From: Calliopsis andreniformis
Taxonomy: Eukaryota; Arthropoda; Insecta; Hymenoptera; Andrenidae
NCBI RefSeq assembly: GCF_051401765.1
Contig: NC_135073.1
Span: forward strand, 3,658,001 to 3,722,000
Length of the DNA stretch: 64,000 nucleotides
Reading direction: 5' to 3'
How positions within the stretch are numbered: the stretch's first letter is position 1; each line of letters opens with the position of its first letter. The notes below the pieces were generated by a model. It saw nothing but the letters and a program-made list of their open reading frames with translations. It was not told where the DNA came from and searched no databases. Shown here piece by piece: positions 11,921 through 26,329 of this stretch. A program made the translations under genes and the position numbers.

Positions 11921-14900
11921 GGATATATTTATTTTGTATTTATTGAAGGTGAGGGTGATTTGGAATATAATAGCAAAAACATTTATTATTTGTAAATTCT
12001 TATAGTGGATGAAAGTCGCCTTTTATCATCATATTTAAGCTGTCAAATTTTGAATTTGACGCACAAATTTGTTGAAGAGCAGTTCCAAAATATTATCATT
12101 AGGTTTACGAACATTTTTATATTTATTTTTTATTTTGTAGATATTTATCTAGGTTTCCGATGTAATTCCGAATTACGATATTTTATCGTATGATACGATC
12201 TTCAAAGTATAGAAAAAGATGAAAAATTAAAAACGCTGTAGATATTTAACATATTTTTACTGTTTTTACTACTGTGAAATATTATTTTGACTTTTTTAAA
12301 GACTTTTTCATTACTTATAATCTATATATACACTTTGGTATATTTTTAAAAACATATTAAAATTTTATGTAATTTTTAGTGTAGTTCATAGATTTATTAC
12401 CTCTTTTTATATCTCAAACTCACTGATTTTTCAATCACATAATGTGCTGCTATTTCAGTCACGGTTTTGCTATTTTCTGTACAAGTACAGAACATAAGGA
12501 AACGTAAATATGTATGTGTTTAGTTGACTAATCATTATTTTATAAACTCAAAACGTTCACCTAATTATGTAATATGCGAAAATTATGACGTATTTAGGTA
12601 CTTGGGTATATTCATAATATTTGTTTTCCTTTATTGTCGATATTTCCTGGATAATCGGGTCACAGGTGTTCGGACAATCCAACGTTTGAATAAGAGATGT
12701 TCAAAAAATCAAAATCTTCCAGTTAAGAACTATTTTTAGTACCTAACTAGAAAACATGCAGAATTTTAGGGCATTTTACGACATATCTTAGCGTTAGAAC
12801 AACTTCCTGGTTTTATATAAATTATAAAGATCAGGGTGACCTCCAGTCTCAAGGTTGAAGCAAACATTGCTGAACGTTCTAATAGAACCCTAGCTATCTG
12901 CCTAATGTGTAGCTGCATGCCTACTTTTTTCCCCGCTGTATGCGCATCAGTGTGGAAAACGACCGTGAAACACACGCGTGGAGGAAGAGGACCAGAGAAA
13001 CGTTATTAAACTCAAGGGCTTTCGACTTTCTGGGTGTCACGGCGGGGGCGTTAACGTTGCTCGTGGCACCGCTGTTGGCCATTTTGCGTTCCACGGGACC
13101 TTCTGCACGGTCGAGTCGCTCACAATGGACCAAGCCAACCGATCCTCCTTGCCTCCATCATCCATGTATGCAACGCGTGCGTAGAACGGGCTAGCGTTAA
13201 GATCCTCGCGTAACATGCAAACGTTATTAATCCGAGAATGGGCCAGTTTTGAACGCCAAATGGTTTCATCCGGAATCTCTGCCCATGGTCGTGGAATAAT
13301 AACATTCGTGCACGCGTGTCTCAGAGAGAACTTTCAGTTAGGCAGCCAGTTTCCAACGTTGTTATTGTTGGAAACTTGGTAATCCGGTCAAAAGTGCAAC
13401 TAAGGCTTTGAATTCGACGATGCTTAGGGAAAAGGAGTATTGCCTTGGTCAGCGTCGCGTTTATGGGGTTAGTGTTTTCCTATTATAGACTTACGGTTCA
13501 GTAAAAAGTTTGTAGCGAATAACGTGGTCTTGGGAGGAGATTCTACAAATTATTGGGCTAAGAGATGTCTTGTAAACATTTAGTGAAGGAAGACATTAAA
13601 CGAAGATAAATGATTTTGAACGATTAAGATGTCACAGATTAATTATTCCTCTCGGAATGGATTACAGACCTAGTTAAACAAAAGTATGTTTCTCCGTTTA
13701 AAAAATTTAAATTTTATTTAAAAAAGGTTATCTTGAAATCTGGAAGGGATATCCATCCAAAAAAGACTTGCGTCTATCATAAGAAGTCTCTCTTGTAACA
13801 GAGTAAATTCTATTCAGAACAGTTTGCTGAGTAATTACCTAACAGTTTAAGAGATAATTGTGTGGTAAAATTAAAATGGAATTACTTGCATACTTCTAGC
13901 AAGTATACGATAATTGTACGATCAGGTGGCCATTGTTAGTAACAGTTTACTCTATTTAGGTTACAGTTGATAATCGACTGGGAGTTGAATATTCAAGTCT
14001 TCGTGGCAACTAACTTTGTAGCAAGGAACTTTGGAGTTCATAGGTCGATACACCTGATTTCGATTCTGCGTTTTCCATTTGCCGTCATGGAAACAATATA
14101 TAAGGAGTGTCTCGAACCGTAAGCAGCTAGATAGGTAGAAACGTTATGGGCAATTTTATCTAATTTACAGTGAGTCGACTCCTCGGATAGGATTGAATAG
14201 GCTGTAGTCACGCATTTATTGGTGCGTCAAGGTAACCGTACCAAGGAACCCGCATAAATAGCAGCGTCTATTACAAAAATTACGATTCTAAAGATACCAA
14301 TTCCTAGTGTACGAAGCAATTGCGACAAACTCGGCTATGGAATTACTGGAACTGTTGTAAGCGTTAAGTGAGTTAACCCTGTACATGCAGCGACGATTAT
14401 GCAGATGAGACAAGAGTGAAAACTTGATTATCTGTATGTAGAGACCCCTGGTTTCCGGTATTTTGGACAGTGGAAACTCGATAGACTCGATGATCGATGA
14501 ACTATTAACAGGCTAACACTGGGATGTTGGAGGTACAGTATTGGAATGAAAGCTTATTTGAATCTGGGCTAAAATGCCAGACTTAATTGAGACAGACTAT
14601 GTTTCAAACATGGGTACAACTATATAAAATTATACATAATTTTACAGAAAGATATTTTAATTTCTCGCTACTGTTAATACAACAAGGACTTTACAAAAGA
14701 ATCAGATATTTTACGGAATATTCGAAATGTATAAAGCAATGTAAAAAAAGCAAATAATCAATTTTAGGATAATATTACGTATATGGAAAAATAGATAACA
14801 CATACTAACCGGATAAAATTATTCTCAAAGAAATTTGCATTTAAGCCTGATACAAATGAAAAACTTATGTGTTTTAGTCAAAACATATTTATATGTATAG

Positions 14901-17900
14901 AGAGTTGAGGATTAAAGATAAAGAATATCAACAATGCAAATTAAACGCTGAAAATTGAATTTCCTATATCCTGCTATCTTAATTAAACATTTTAATTGTA
15001 ATCTATCTATAAACGTCGTGTAATCTAAATAGGAACTTATTAATATTAGATATTGCATATTAATAATAATAGATAGTAATGTTTTGATTACTAAATTCAG
15101 TAAACATCAAGATTTAATACAACTGTCTTTGAATCTGACTCCGACAGTTAAATTATTTGTTTACAATAGGCGAAAGTATAGGTACATGAGAGAATCCATG
15201 AAAATTGCCATAATTGAATAGTACACAATATTTAGAATGTATTTGTACAAGATTAGCAGAGAGTAATAAAATTGGTTGAACCAGATGTCCATATATCGTA
15301 TTACAACATTATAAATTACGACTATAGTTAACAGCTCGTTATCATACTTCTATAAAGTATTGCTACACATCTTCGTGAAATTAATTCAATAAAACGATTG
15401 ATAGTCGATATGTGGACTTTTAGTTTTCGTTCATTCATATTTCAAAGATTATGTCAACTTACTATTTGTTTAGGTATTTTATGTTTAATATGATTTCTCG
15501 GTTGCTTATACAATATTATCATATTTAGTTACATTCAGATAAGACCCGGTACATTTTTTGTTTAATAATTTAGTGAGTATTTTATGTCCTTTACAGCGTG
15601 TTCTTAGTCATTTGCATGTAGAAAGACTCAATTAGAAGGTATGTTCGTCTCAGTATAACGCAACAACTTCTCTTTTAATAAACTTGTATAACGTTGAATA
15701 CCTTTCATGACAACCTTAATTCCTATAAAAGGACTAACTACTCTAGTAAAGAATGCACCTCGTAGCAATATCTTTCCTTCATCAATATTATATTAACATC
15801 TAATAACATCCAGTACTAATTATAAATAGAAAAAATTCTTGTATAATTTCGCAATCAAAATACATTACGTAGAAATGTCGTGATGAATTTATAAGTCACT
15901 GTATGTCCAGAAAAGTGACATGGACGAAACTAAGAAATATGACGTCGATTCTGTGAGACTCCACATTAGTTGGTGAGTGTCAGGGATGACATTCGCTCGA
16001 AATCAAAATGAAATGAATCCAGCAACCTTGTTGGCTCGTATCATACAAAAATACCGTTAATTACAGTACTCGTTACGCGCTATGACGGAACTCAATCACC
16101 ATGGGCGGAGGTAACACGCGACTGGTACGGTACCAGCTGCATTGATACTGGGAGAAGGGAACTTTCGTATAGGTTTCGTAAAACTGTGAAAGGGTTCAGC
16201 GAATGCGAGTATAGAACCGCCCCTAGGTCGTAGGCATCGCAAAGCCGAACAAGCGGTAATTTCGTTAGCTGTTGAATTTTCTAAACGAATCCGAACTTGC
16301 TCAACTTCTCACCCCGGTATCAATCACTTCGTTCCGGTTTTTTCTGACCCCACCCCGCTCGAGTTTACATCTCGAAAAGTTTCGATTCTCACACCGTGAA
16401 TCGAGTGATTAACAGACAGTGATGAAGATCGCGTTCAACCTCGATTTAATTCCCATTCGGACCTAAACTTCTTGTAGATAGTTGAGGCTCGCTTTGCTTC
16501 CTATCAGTATCCTTTAAGCCGATATTGGTACCTTTGCGAAACTGCTATCTAATGAAATTGCTGCGTCTGTGAGCCATTAAAACTGTACCTAACTGTGAAC
16601 TCCAATGCCTCAAAGGTATTAATGTTTGTTAACTACTTTCCATATTTTTTCCACGTATCGGGCTGTCTATGATTACTGCCACTGTTTCGTGCGGTATTTT
16701 CACGTTTGCTCGGTAGACGCAAGCCACTTCACTGCTATAATGGATGGATATGGCGGTTGCGTCACTTCCGCTATCGACCGCGGGTATTGCGTAAATTTCA
16801 GTAGCAGGGCAGTTAATCGTGGCAATTATCGCTACTTTTACAGTTAATCGGGTACTGGGACAATCTTGAATGCGGCTTGTCGCCAGAAACAATATGCCGG
16901 ACGCTAATGGGCTCTCTATTAGGCCCGACTATAATCTAAAATTCTCGGTTTAATACTCGTGGCCACAATTTCATTTTCCATTAATGCTGGTGGCTGTTCG
17001 CGAGATCGATTACTCGATCCTATGTGCCTGTTATTACTGCTACGCTGTCAATAGAACTATTATGTACCTTTGTTGATTAAAAGTGTTACGTTCGAATAGA
17101 TCAATGACACTTGGAATCATTTCCCTTTTTTTGTTCATCGAACGCCCATCACTTCTGTACATACATTTTCGATTCCATATCGCCCGGCAGTATTGGGGAA
17201 TTGGCACGAAGCTAGAATCTGCGAGGAGAATATTAATTACAGAATTTTAATTGAGTAATATTCAGACAAAGGTATCCCTTGGGAAAGATTGAGATAATCG
17301 ACCGTATTGAAATTTATCCAGGAAAGAACGTTTATGAGCGTGAATTCATTTAGAAGATTAATTTTTTTTAATATCCTGAAGTGTCAAGTAATATTTTTCT
17401 GCTTCATATGGATCAAGGGGCTTGAAGATTTAAATGACATGTGCTTCCTTGCAAGATTTGAAAAATAGTAGCAGAATGCTTAATTTCGTCATTTCGAGAT
17501 ATGTCTTAAAGTTCAAAATATTTTATAAAATAATACAGTCGTAATGAATTTCAAAGAATCCCAATTAGCGTTTCATTCGTACTAAATTTCACTCCAACCT
17601 ACTTTTGAAACTTGAAACTTTAATAAAGTCTAAAAATTCGAGCAAACAACTTCAAACAAAAGCACAAACGTATATTATAAATAAAGCATAACTTTCAGTA
17701 ATTTGTACTTTTTAAAATAGCTATTTATTTTTAGAATTTTTTTAATTTTATTTCTGCTGATGTCACACTCTCTTCTATCCAGAATACATAGTAAACAAAG
17801 TAATCCAGTTCTTTTAATACTCCGTTCGTTTTCCACAATCGAAATAAGATATTACTGCTAAGAATGATGAAGAATTCCATGTTTACTGTGAGCAAGGGAC

Positions 17901-20900
17901 AGAAAGATTGCAAATTCGTAAATCTCATAGCAATTTTCGACATGAGGAAAGCACCGGTTCCCACAAGATAGCCAGTTTCTGAAGTTAATAAATCATGCTC
18001 GTAATTACCAGTACTTCCGCTAGTTTCTGGATGCCCCAACTTTTCGTATAACTAACCGGCAACTTCCTCGAAGATCGTCGCCATTCTTCCGTCGTGTGTC
18101 GTGGGGGAAACGCAGCAGATGCAACGAACGAGAGAAAAAACGGGGAGAAGTCTAATAAGCCACGCAACGGATTAGTGTGTATTGTTTTTTTTTTGGTGCG
18201 TCTTTCCCCCTTAGGTCTTCTCCCCTTCTTTTGTTTTTTGTTATCTTCGGTTGCCGAGCAGAACAGGGAGATAAAATTGTTACATTAATGGGGGAGCGTT
18301 ATTTTTCTCTCCTTCAGTTCCTCGAATTATTCGCAGTGTGCAAAATTAGCTGTAGATTTGAAAAAGATAATTTTTGGCAATATGTTCCAGTAAATATTAC
18401 GTTCACAGGTATTACTTTGACTTACAACTACGGAATAATTTACAGTTTTCTGAATAGTAATATCAAATTGTTATTAAAGACGCATTTCATTTGTAATAAT
18501 GCAACATTAATATCTGAAAATATCAACTTTCAGTAACATTAATTAAGTGGTCCAACAGTAAGTAGCTTTAAGTTCGTGCATCCTTAAGTAACCACAAGAA
18601 TATGTAATGAACGGTATCAAGTAAAAGTGGCGCAAGAAGCCATAATAATAATATTAAAGTACTGTAATAATAAATAGAACTGTTACAGCTATAGCAAAAA
18701 ATAAGTATTAAGATAAAATGAAGTTAAAATTATGTACACAACAAAACTAAAGGAAACCTAGATCAAGCTTTGTAAATCAAGTATCAAAACTTCCGTTGAA
18801 CTACTCCAACTTGAATTCCTCGCTAAGACAAACTCCATTACAAATCACTCCTGGATTGTCAACCCTGAGAAGAGAAAAATGTTGAGCGTAAGAACAAAGC
18901 CAGGGATCCATTCATACGGATTAGGAATGCATTCCTCCCATAAACGTCCATGAAGGGTGGGAGCAAAGAATCCTAGATGTTAAATAGATCGATTCCCCTT
19001 TATCTCCGTCCTTTTTCGCTCCCTCGCGGAATAAAGCAATCACCGGTCTCCGTACCCGGCGAAGCCCATTGCACATACCATTCCTGAGTCTCAAGAAATT
19101 TTCAATCAAACGTTCGGAATGCCTGGGGCCATCTACATCGAATGCCACGACAGGAAATAATGCGTGGCCGCAAGGAACCCCCTTCCGTTCCTGCAACGAC
19201 GGCGTCTGTGCCAGCCAAAGACGAGCTGACTGCCGATGGCGTTGGTAATGCCGGCAAAGAAAGCACCCTCTTACTCGCGACGTGCCCAATAATGGATGCT
19301 GGATTAAAGGGGCGCGCGTTCACGGATCCGGGGTTCACACGCACGGATCGCCGACACGTTTGATTTACGAGCTCGCCCGCGTTTCTGGATCCTTTTCCGC
19401 GGCGGGATATAAAGCAGCTCAAGAGGATCCATTTTGTTTATTCTGGAACTCAGACTGAGATGGTTCAGAAGCGACTTTCGCACTCGCAAGGAGGCGGCCT
19501 TATTTCTTTGCTACCATCGTGAAACGCTGCTGTCGGACGGATAAAGTATGGCGACAGGTGAGAAAAGTTTCCAGTGAACTCAACATCAACCGACTTCACC
19601 TTCCTTTTCGTGTTCACCCGTGCGTTGAATGCGGAGCAAGGAAACTATGACGTCTGAAATTAATCTAGCTGTACTCTGGAAATGAAATAATATTGTCGGT
19701 GCTGAGAATAAATGATATTAACATCAGTATTAAACGCTTCTGGGGTCCTGTGAATTCGCAAAAATCGAACGGGCGGTGTTTTGATGAGAGAAATTGAGTG
19801 AGGTAAATTTATTCCGTTAGTTGTTATTCAATTTTCCAAACAAGCATAATTAAATTTTGAGAGAAATTGGGGATATTTCGACGAATTCGGAATGTAACGG
19901 CCAATCCAATGGGTTAAAATTAGAATTCTGCTTTCAGGATTGCAGATGATTAATTGACGTAATTTTCGAATAAATGGATGAATTGTGTATGTTAACTTTC
20001 AGCAAATTTTACGAATAGAGTACTTCAAATAATTAGATTGTGTCGTTTCTGAATATATAGGTGTTAAGTATCTAGAATTTTAGAATGCGTTTACTACAAA
20101 AGCATTCTTAGTTTTTCGAGAATTTTTTTTATTAAAATAGTAGGTACTTCATTGCCAATGGAACTTTATTTTTTATTTGTAAGTATATCCTCGCATCCTC
20201 GAATACGCAATCACTTTTCTAGTTTAAAGCATTCAAGCCTGAAACTGTATTTAAGTTTCAGCTCTCTCATTCTGTACCTTTATTCCCTGAACACTTAAAC
20301 AGATATCGCAATATTCGAAAATTCTTCCCAAAGTTTTAAAATTAAGAAGTAGTCTAAACTTCGACAAATAGTCTACAAGATATTTCGCGATCTGCAATTA
20401 CTCGAATCTTATCACGAAATTTATCTACTTTCGGGTCACACTGTCACCATCATCGTCGACGAGTCATGCAACCTAGATCGTAGACAATGATCACCATCTC
20501 CAACCTTCCGCCAACGATTTATATCCCAACCTCATTGTCATAAAACCCTCCTCAAGAACTACCCCCAAAACCGAATGACGATCGAACATATCTCCGCGAC
20601 AATCGACGACACTGATGACCGACTTCTGAGTCAAGAGTCCTTTCGATTCGTCGACTAATGACCGTTTGCAACTCTAACGAAGGAGAAAGATGAGGGTGGC
20701 CAAGGGTACAAGGACAAATGGATTTCGCGATGACATTTAGGAGAAAAAGGACAGAAATGCAACAAGGAGCGAGGTGGTGGAGGGGGTGAAAGCGAAGCAG
20801 TAACCCGGTTGGACGAAGTCCAGGTACTCTAGAGTCCTATAGTTTTCGACCAGCTGATCGACCAAACGCGAACGGGTGAAGGAAGGAAGGAAGGAGGGAA

Positions 20901-23900
20901 CGAGCGGTGTTATGGACCGCGTGGGAATGGGGCTCCAGCCCGAGTGGCGCCGCGACGCTTTCCGGCTGCTTGTCGCTTTACACCGCGAAGAGGGTGGGAA
21001 GCACTTGGCGCGGCCGCTCGTAAAATCGAATTATTACTTACCGCCACACTGGGGCACAATTCGGGAAAACATCTCGTTAAATCACACCCTACTCTCCTCT
21101 GTTCTTTGCTGTTTTTCTTTAGTAAAAAGCAATATGATTTTTTTGAAGCAATATGTGTTAGTTAGTTGGTGGCAGGTTTATGAATCGTGTATTTGTGTTA
21201 CGGGAAAAATGAACATTATTAACTTCGACTTCACTTGTTGACATCTGAGACTATTTTTGTAGCTAAGAGTCTCGATGATATATAGGACTTACAAGTTACA
21301 GTCTTGTGACTCATAACGAGGAACGAGTTTATAGAACATAAAGTTTCTTAACGCTTCTGGGAATAATTTGAGTATTAATGATTCAGATTTAAAGATGGTT
21401 TGTCTCCGTCTTTTTAAAAGTTTATCAACAAATATTCGAGCACCAATAGCAACATTTCAGTAGTATGCTATCAGCGAAGTTGATTCGTTGCATGGCATAA
21501 GACGATAGTAACAGTAAGGAGGGATTCCTCGGTGCACCGATGTGGAAGGAGGATACCGTACAGCAAACTTTTCCTCGAGTAAACGCAATTAAAGAATGGA
21601 GCAGCACCACAATTTGTCCGGGAACAGGGAGCAGAGAAACTCCTCTTATGCACAAGTGGAATAATCTCAAGAGGAAAATCGAGGACTCGAGCACGAAATC
21701 GATTAGTCAGAGTGCTTCAGCTCGAGACAGTTCGTTATTCGTGGAAAGAAGTACTTAAGCTTGCAGTCCAGCCGATTGAAACATTATAGAAGAGCATTGT
21801 GTTTACCCAAATAACTCATCAACCGCAGGAGATTCCGTTGATTCTAAAGATATTTAAAATCGAGTTTGAACATGCTGACTCAGAAGTTTATGTCTTGGAA
21901 ATTATTGCACGAATTTGAACTATCTATCCTTATTTAAGAATATTTCTTTTAGTAAGAACGAATATGTATTATAGCTATAGAATTTTGGACGAGAATGAGG
22001 TATTGAGGAGTAGTCTAAACTACTAGGACCTAATTTTACCCTGGCAATAAATAATTCTCCGTTTTGCAGAAATTATTCATAAGGGAAGAAAGTGGCACAA
22101 ATCCTAGGAATGAGTCGATGGTTGCAGTGGTTAAGCCGGGATACGTTACGTACAACCAAGAAGATAAAAGAAAAAATGAAACGTTCTGAATGTTCGACGC
22201 CTTTGACTGCATCGTGGCAGATTGGGTGTCAATTCAACACTCGATAGCCGGCTTAGACAGGCCGAGTGGTAAGTGGAGAGCCGTATGGAGATCGGGTAAA
22301 TGTAAAATTGCTACGAACCGTCGGCAGCTCGACGTGACGTTCGAGTTCGTTTAAAGGGAAGCTAGAGATATTCGAAGAGTGTTGGTGGATGGTGTGGGAA
22401 GGGTGGGTAGCGATAGTCAAACAGAAAAGAAACGAACGTAGGGGCGAGAGGAAGCTAAAGGGGACGAAGATATAGGATAAGAACGGAAAGAAGAGAAGGG
22501 AAGACTATGGGACTTAAAAGGAAGAATAGATAGAAGGTGTGCGGAGTGAACGATAGAAGATAGAGGCGAGCAAAGTCAAAGGAGTGAGCTTGTGGGTTGG
22601 AAAAGAATCCTTTCGATAGAGCCTTCGAGCTTCTCATCCCCTGACCCTCGTCCAGGCATCGATGGAAGGAAGTAGTGAGTGCCCGAAAGGCGGCGTGCTT
22701 GTGCGGCACGGTGTGTGTCTGATGTTATCTGTGGTTGCCATGGGGATGCTATTGATTGGCCAACGCGCCGACAGACGTCACGGGAGTCGCGGCGCCACTC
22801 CGACTATTGCCTGCCGCCTTCACCCTTCCCGTAGACCGTCCACCACCTCCTCTATCACCCTGATTCACCTCCTTTCGCCCACCGGCAACCTGCCGCCCGC
22901 GATCTACGTATCCCTGTTTGTTAGTCCACTCACATCGTACCGACGGCCCTGTTCCACGCGTTCGAGCAGGCAACAAATGCATCTAAACACACGGGAACGC
23001 ACTATACGCGTCCATCTAACAACCTCGTGCTTCCTATGCCGGTTTCCTACACCCGTACACTTGGTAACTTGAACTCTCCACGCAGCTAGCGCAAGACCCT
23101 TTCCAGATAGCTGACTAAGGAACACTCCTGCGTTAAACAGTCCTGAGGCGGTTGGACTAATCGCAGTGAGCTGTTTGCATGTGAATAATGGTAGACGCAG
23201 TTTCTTCTGATAAGGGGAGGAACGCTTATCAGCTGAAGAAGGCGATGCTACGATGTTTTTTTCCGCATTCTTTTAATATTGTGGTTACATTTTTGTTGTA
23301 TTTCTCGAATGCCGTTCATCATCAATATATAATTTGCAGGCTAAACTGATTTAACAAGGAGAATTCATGCGCAGTTGCGAACTTTTTACTCGTTCAATTG
23401 CTTCTTCCATTCATAGGTGAATTTAAAAGGACGATTGAATTGATTTTAATCATAGGCTGGCTCGACACGCTTTTTATTCCCCTGATGTTACTTCCGTGAC
23501 CGTTTTATGCTCTCTTCATCTGCGAGACCTGTTTCCAATTCTCAACCCGTTCGCAGGTCGCAACGATCGATTACGATCCATTAGGTAGATTCTAATCGGG
23601 CTATTTGCGTATAAAATTTCGTTCGCAGAGGGCGTTTCTTCGTCTCCCTTCTTTATTCTCTCCAATTGATGAGAAAGCACGTTCCCGAGAAGTTGCGTGC
23701 GAACACAGGCTCACGGAGGACAAGCTACCGTGTTTTATACGACTCGTTAGGCGCCAGAATGGCTGGTCCGCGTCGTGGAAGTCGTCGTGACGGCGATTTC
23801 CTCTCCGCGGCCCGCTCCGCGCTGCCCTAGCTCCCGTTCTCCACGACTGGCGTGTTCATTTCCGTTGCATATATCAATAGGAGCCGAGTTGAGGTCAGGC

Positions 23901-24434
23901 TCATAAGGGCTCGTTTTCGCGCCACAAGGGCGCGCAAGAATAAGTTTCGTAGCAGCTTGAGTGATTGTGACCTAAAATTATGTTTCTACTACTATTCGGG
24001 ATCTAATAAGGTCAGCTTTAATACGATTCTCAACTTTCTACGTTGAATTTTTATAAAACACAACAAACTGACTTCTTTGAGTTAAAAGTGGGAAAACAGT
24101 ATCATGTGATAGAATAAGCCATTGTAGTGACTTATTTGTTGTAAAATTTGGTTTGGCATTTTCAAATTCTAAAAATGTATTAAGTTTTGTACGAAAATTA
24201 AGAAGATTGAACAAGAACTAAATGTAGAAGCTGAAAATGTGTGATAGGTACATATGTATGTATAAATGAATATGAGAGTCACTATCCATTTAACGATGGT
24301 TTTATTTTAAAATGTCTAATGATTAGGACTTGTTATTAATAATAATTCATTTTTATCTTTTAATGATGTTTTTAAATTATTTAAAAAAATGTTATGGTAG
24401 TTTAAACCATTGTCAAATTGAGAAATATATCATA
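11921..24434. other. 12.5-kb alternation of AT-rich DNA and GC islands
   Basis: No gene is supported. GC/CpG-rich islands, judged by eye, lie at about 12900-13460, 16080-16420, 18990-19620, 20600-21060, 22290-23150 and 23450-23960, separated by AT-rich DNA. Open frames inside the islands overlap on opposite strands and are rich in Arg, Ser and Pro, as expected of noncoding GC-rich sequence. A short GGAA-type run lies at about 20878-20897 and purine-rich tracts at 22430-22600. An isolated weak AG|GTATTT lies near 15473. Confidence 0.5.
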
Positions 24435-24562
24435 CAGGGTGGGTGGAAAATCATAGTACAACCGGCCACGGGGTAATTCTACGTAAAAAAAATAACGAAA
24501 AATGTGGTATACAATTTTTTTCATCCGAGGCTTCCTTTTCGAGAAAATTGAATTTGGAGTTT
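24435..24562 (+). repeat. Left terminal inverted repeat
   Basis: The left inverted repeat of the Tc1/mariner-type element. It starts CAGGGTGGGTGGAAAATC and pairs with 25105-25231. Similarity is strongest over the outer 54 bp and continues, more weakly, through a TTTTCGAGAAAATTGAATTTG block to the GAGTTT at 24557-24562. A short open frame starting at 24443 lies inside this repeat and is not a gene. Confidence 0.85.
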
Positions 24563-24809
24563 GCTCAACTACGCAATACAATTTACTTATCGTATATTCA
24601 GTACCGGTTGTTTCTGTCTGTGCTAGTGTTTATAAGCATTTATAATGACAATATACTATAGGAAATACCCAGATAATTTGATTTAGATTTGTTACGTGAT
24701 AGGTTGTCTTCATGGTTATAAGAAATATCTCTAGTTATCAGAATTTAAATTATTTTTCAACATGACGATACCAGTTTTAAGACCAGTTTTAAATTTCTTA
24801 AATAAAAAG

Positions 24810-24896
24810 CATTCGTGTTGGATAGATTATGGCGGTAAGATACACTGGCCTCGAAGGTCTCCGGACATCACACCCCTGGACTTTTACTTATGGTGA
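24810..24896 (+). pseudogene. Transposase C-terminal relic (Tc1/mariner)
   Basis: This frame reads HSCWIDYGGK then IHWPRRSPDITPLDFYLW and a TGA stop at 24894-24896. The WPxRSPDxxPxDFxLW signature surrounds the third acidic catalytic residue of Tc1/mariner-superfamily transposases. Here that residue would be the Asp in PLDF, as in the DDD (mariner-like) branch. The TGA falls where the family normally continues with a Gly after the Trp. Downstream, the sequence to about 25030 still reads in places like a Lys-rich C-terminal region but with several stops. The upstream part with the first two catalytic Asp residues is gone. The gene is dead; it acted in cut-and-paste transposition. Confidence 0.85.
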
Positions 24897-25104
24897 CATG
24901 TCAGATAAGAAGTATAGAAAGAAAATATTTACAACATTGCACAGCTAAAGCAAAAAGTTCTTCAAGTGTTTGAAAAACTAAAAAATGATAATACATTACA
25001 ATCTGCTCAGTTATCTTCAATTTGTCGGTCACTGTTATATATGCAGCAATTAAGAGGACACTTCGTATAGTACTTGTAAAGTAATAAACTAAAATGAAAG
25101 TAAT

Positions 25105-25231
25105 AAACTTCAAATTTGATTTTTTCGAATATAAAGCTTCAGATGAAAAAATTAAATACCAAATTTGTTCCGTATTATTTTACGTAGAAGTACCCTTTGG
25201 TCGATTGTACTACAATTTTCCACTCACCCTG
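25105..25231 (-). repeat. Right terminal inverted repeat
   Basis: The right inverted repeat of the Tc1/mariner-type element. Read on the - strand it starts CAGGGTGAGTGGAAAATTG and matches the left end at 46 of the first 54 positions, with weaker similarity continuing inward. Confidence 0.85.
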
Positions 25232-25233
25232 TA

Positions 25234-25921
25234 TATTAATTTGTTTATATTATTATGTGCCCAGAGTTGTTACACGTCAAAATTTCTTGCCCTAACTAAT
25301 TAAAACCTACTTATATTTGCTTCGTTAATAAGATACTTGCTATTAGTTCATCGGAGCATTCCCATCTTTCGTGGTAATATTCAACCGCATAGCCCAAGTA
25401 TGACGCTGTGGTAACTGAACTCCACGCTAAATAGGAATTCGAATATGAAACTTCGTCATATTCACCGTGCTGTGCAGACTTACCCCTTGTCAACTACTGT
25501 AAATTCTTGCTTCTAAATAGCCTCATATGAGGTATTAAATAGTTTTCTGGGTCTGAAATTATGCATAATATCTAAAAAGAAGAAAATAAAAAATTCGAAG
25601 ATCTATTAAAATTATAGAGTTCCTAATCAAATGAGGCAAGTATTATATTTTGGTATGACTCAATATTGTCTACATATTGTCTATTGTCTATACATACAAT
25701 TTTCTTGAAATACAATTTTTTAACAGAATAAAATATAAATGTAATATTTATTTTTCTAAAATACATAAATAATTATCATTAAAAAGCTGTAAATAAAGTA
25801 CAGGGAATTTAGATTTTGATCAACAAATTCATAAAAATTTAAATTGTCATTACTAAAATCATTACTGAACTGTCTGTATTACATCTTCCCAATGAGTTAT
25901 GAGTTAAAAGATTAATGATAG
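25234..25921. other. AT-rich stretch with short tandem repeat
   Basis: AT-rich noncoding DNA. A small tandem array of TATTGTCTA-like units lies at about 25664-25692. Nothing else is supported. Confidence 0.5.
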
Positions 25922-26329
25922 CCTAACTCCCCACCCTGCCTTCTTTTGACGCCAGTCCAGATTATTCAACGTTTGTCGCAACATTTTTACATTCTCCTTC
26001 TATTAATGATAGATGTATGTATCAATGACGTTAAAACCATCCTTTTCTCGTCTCTTAATCCAATCTACACTTTTGAAAGTACAGAAAAGAATAAAACCTA
26101 CGTATTGTGTAAGCCGTCCACAGAAATATATCCAATTCTAATTGTTGACATGCAATTCATACTCGAAACAATCGAGAACTATGAGCCCTCCATTCTATTT
26201 ATCCAAGCAAATTGGAATAACAAACAGAATCGTGTGGATGATTCAATATTTTTGTTCCGACAGAAAATTGTATCAGCAATGTATTTTAATCTTTCGCGTT
26301 TCGTTTGCTATGTATTCATAATTCCGTGA
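25922..26329 (+). CDS. Unrecognised open frame, possibly chance
   Basis: An unbroken frame of about 135 codons between a TAG (25919-25921) and a TGA. The first ATG is near 26004 and would give a peptide of about 107 residues. Composition is balanced (Asp, Glu, Asn, Ile, Phe), unlike the Arg/Ser-rich frames of the GC islands. I recognise no domain. A pyrimidine run followed by CCAG lies at about 25938-25955 and could act as a splice acceptor. At this base composition roughly one open frame of this length is expected by chance in the whole window, so evidence for a gene is weak. Confidence 0.15.
   Translation, partial: PNSPPCLLLTPVQIIQRLSQHFYILLLLMIDVCINDVKTILFSSLNPIYTFESTEKNKTYVLCKPSTEIYPILIVDMQFILETIENYEPSILFIQANWNNKQNRVDDSIFLFRQKIVSAMYFNLSRFVCYVFIIP

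Larger units (their letters stand above)
24435..25231 (+). mobile_element. Degenerate Tc1/mariner-superfamily transposon
   Basis: A 797-bp element flanked by TA on both sides (24433-24434 and 25232-25233), the usual Tc1/mariner target duplication. Its two ends are long inverted repeats (about 128 and 127 bp). The outer 54 positions match at 46, starting CAGGGTG at both ends. Between them lies a broken transposase C-terminal segment on the + strand. Full-length members of this superfamily are longer than 1 kb, so this copy has lost most of its transposase gene and is non-autonomous. TIRs, TA flanks and the peptide motif all agree, so the assignment is firm at superfamily level; the exact family is not determined. 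Confidence 0.9.

Noticed and set aside
22662..23072. 136-codon + strand frame
   Set aside because: Arg/Ser/Thr/Pro-rich translation in a GC island, with open - strand frames across the same bases.
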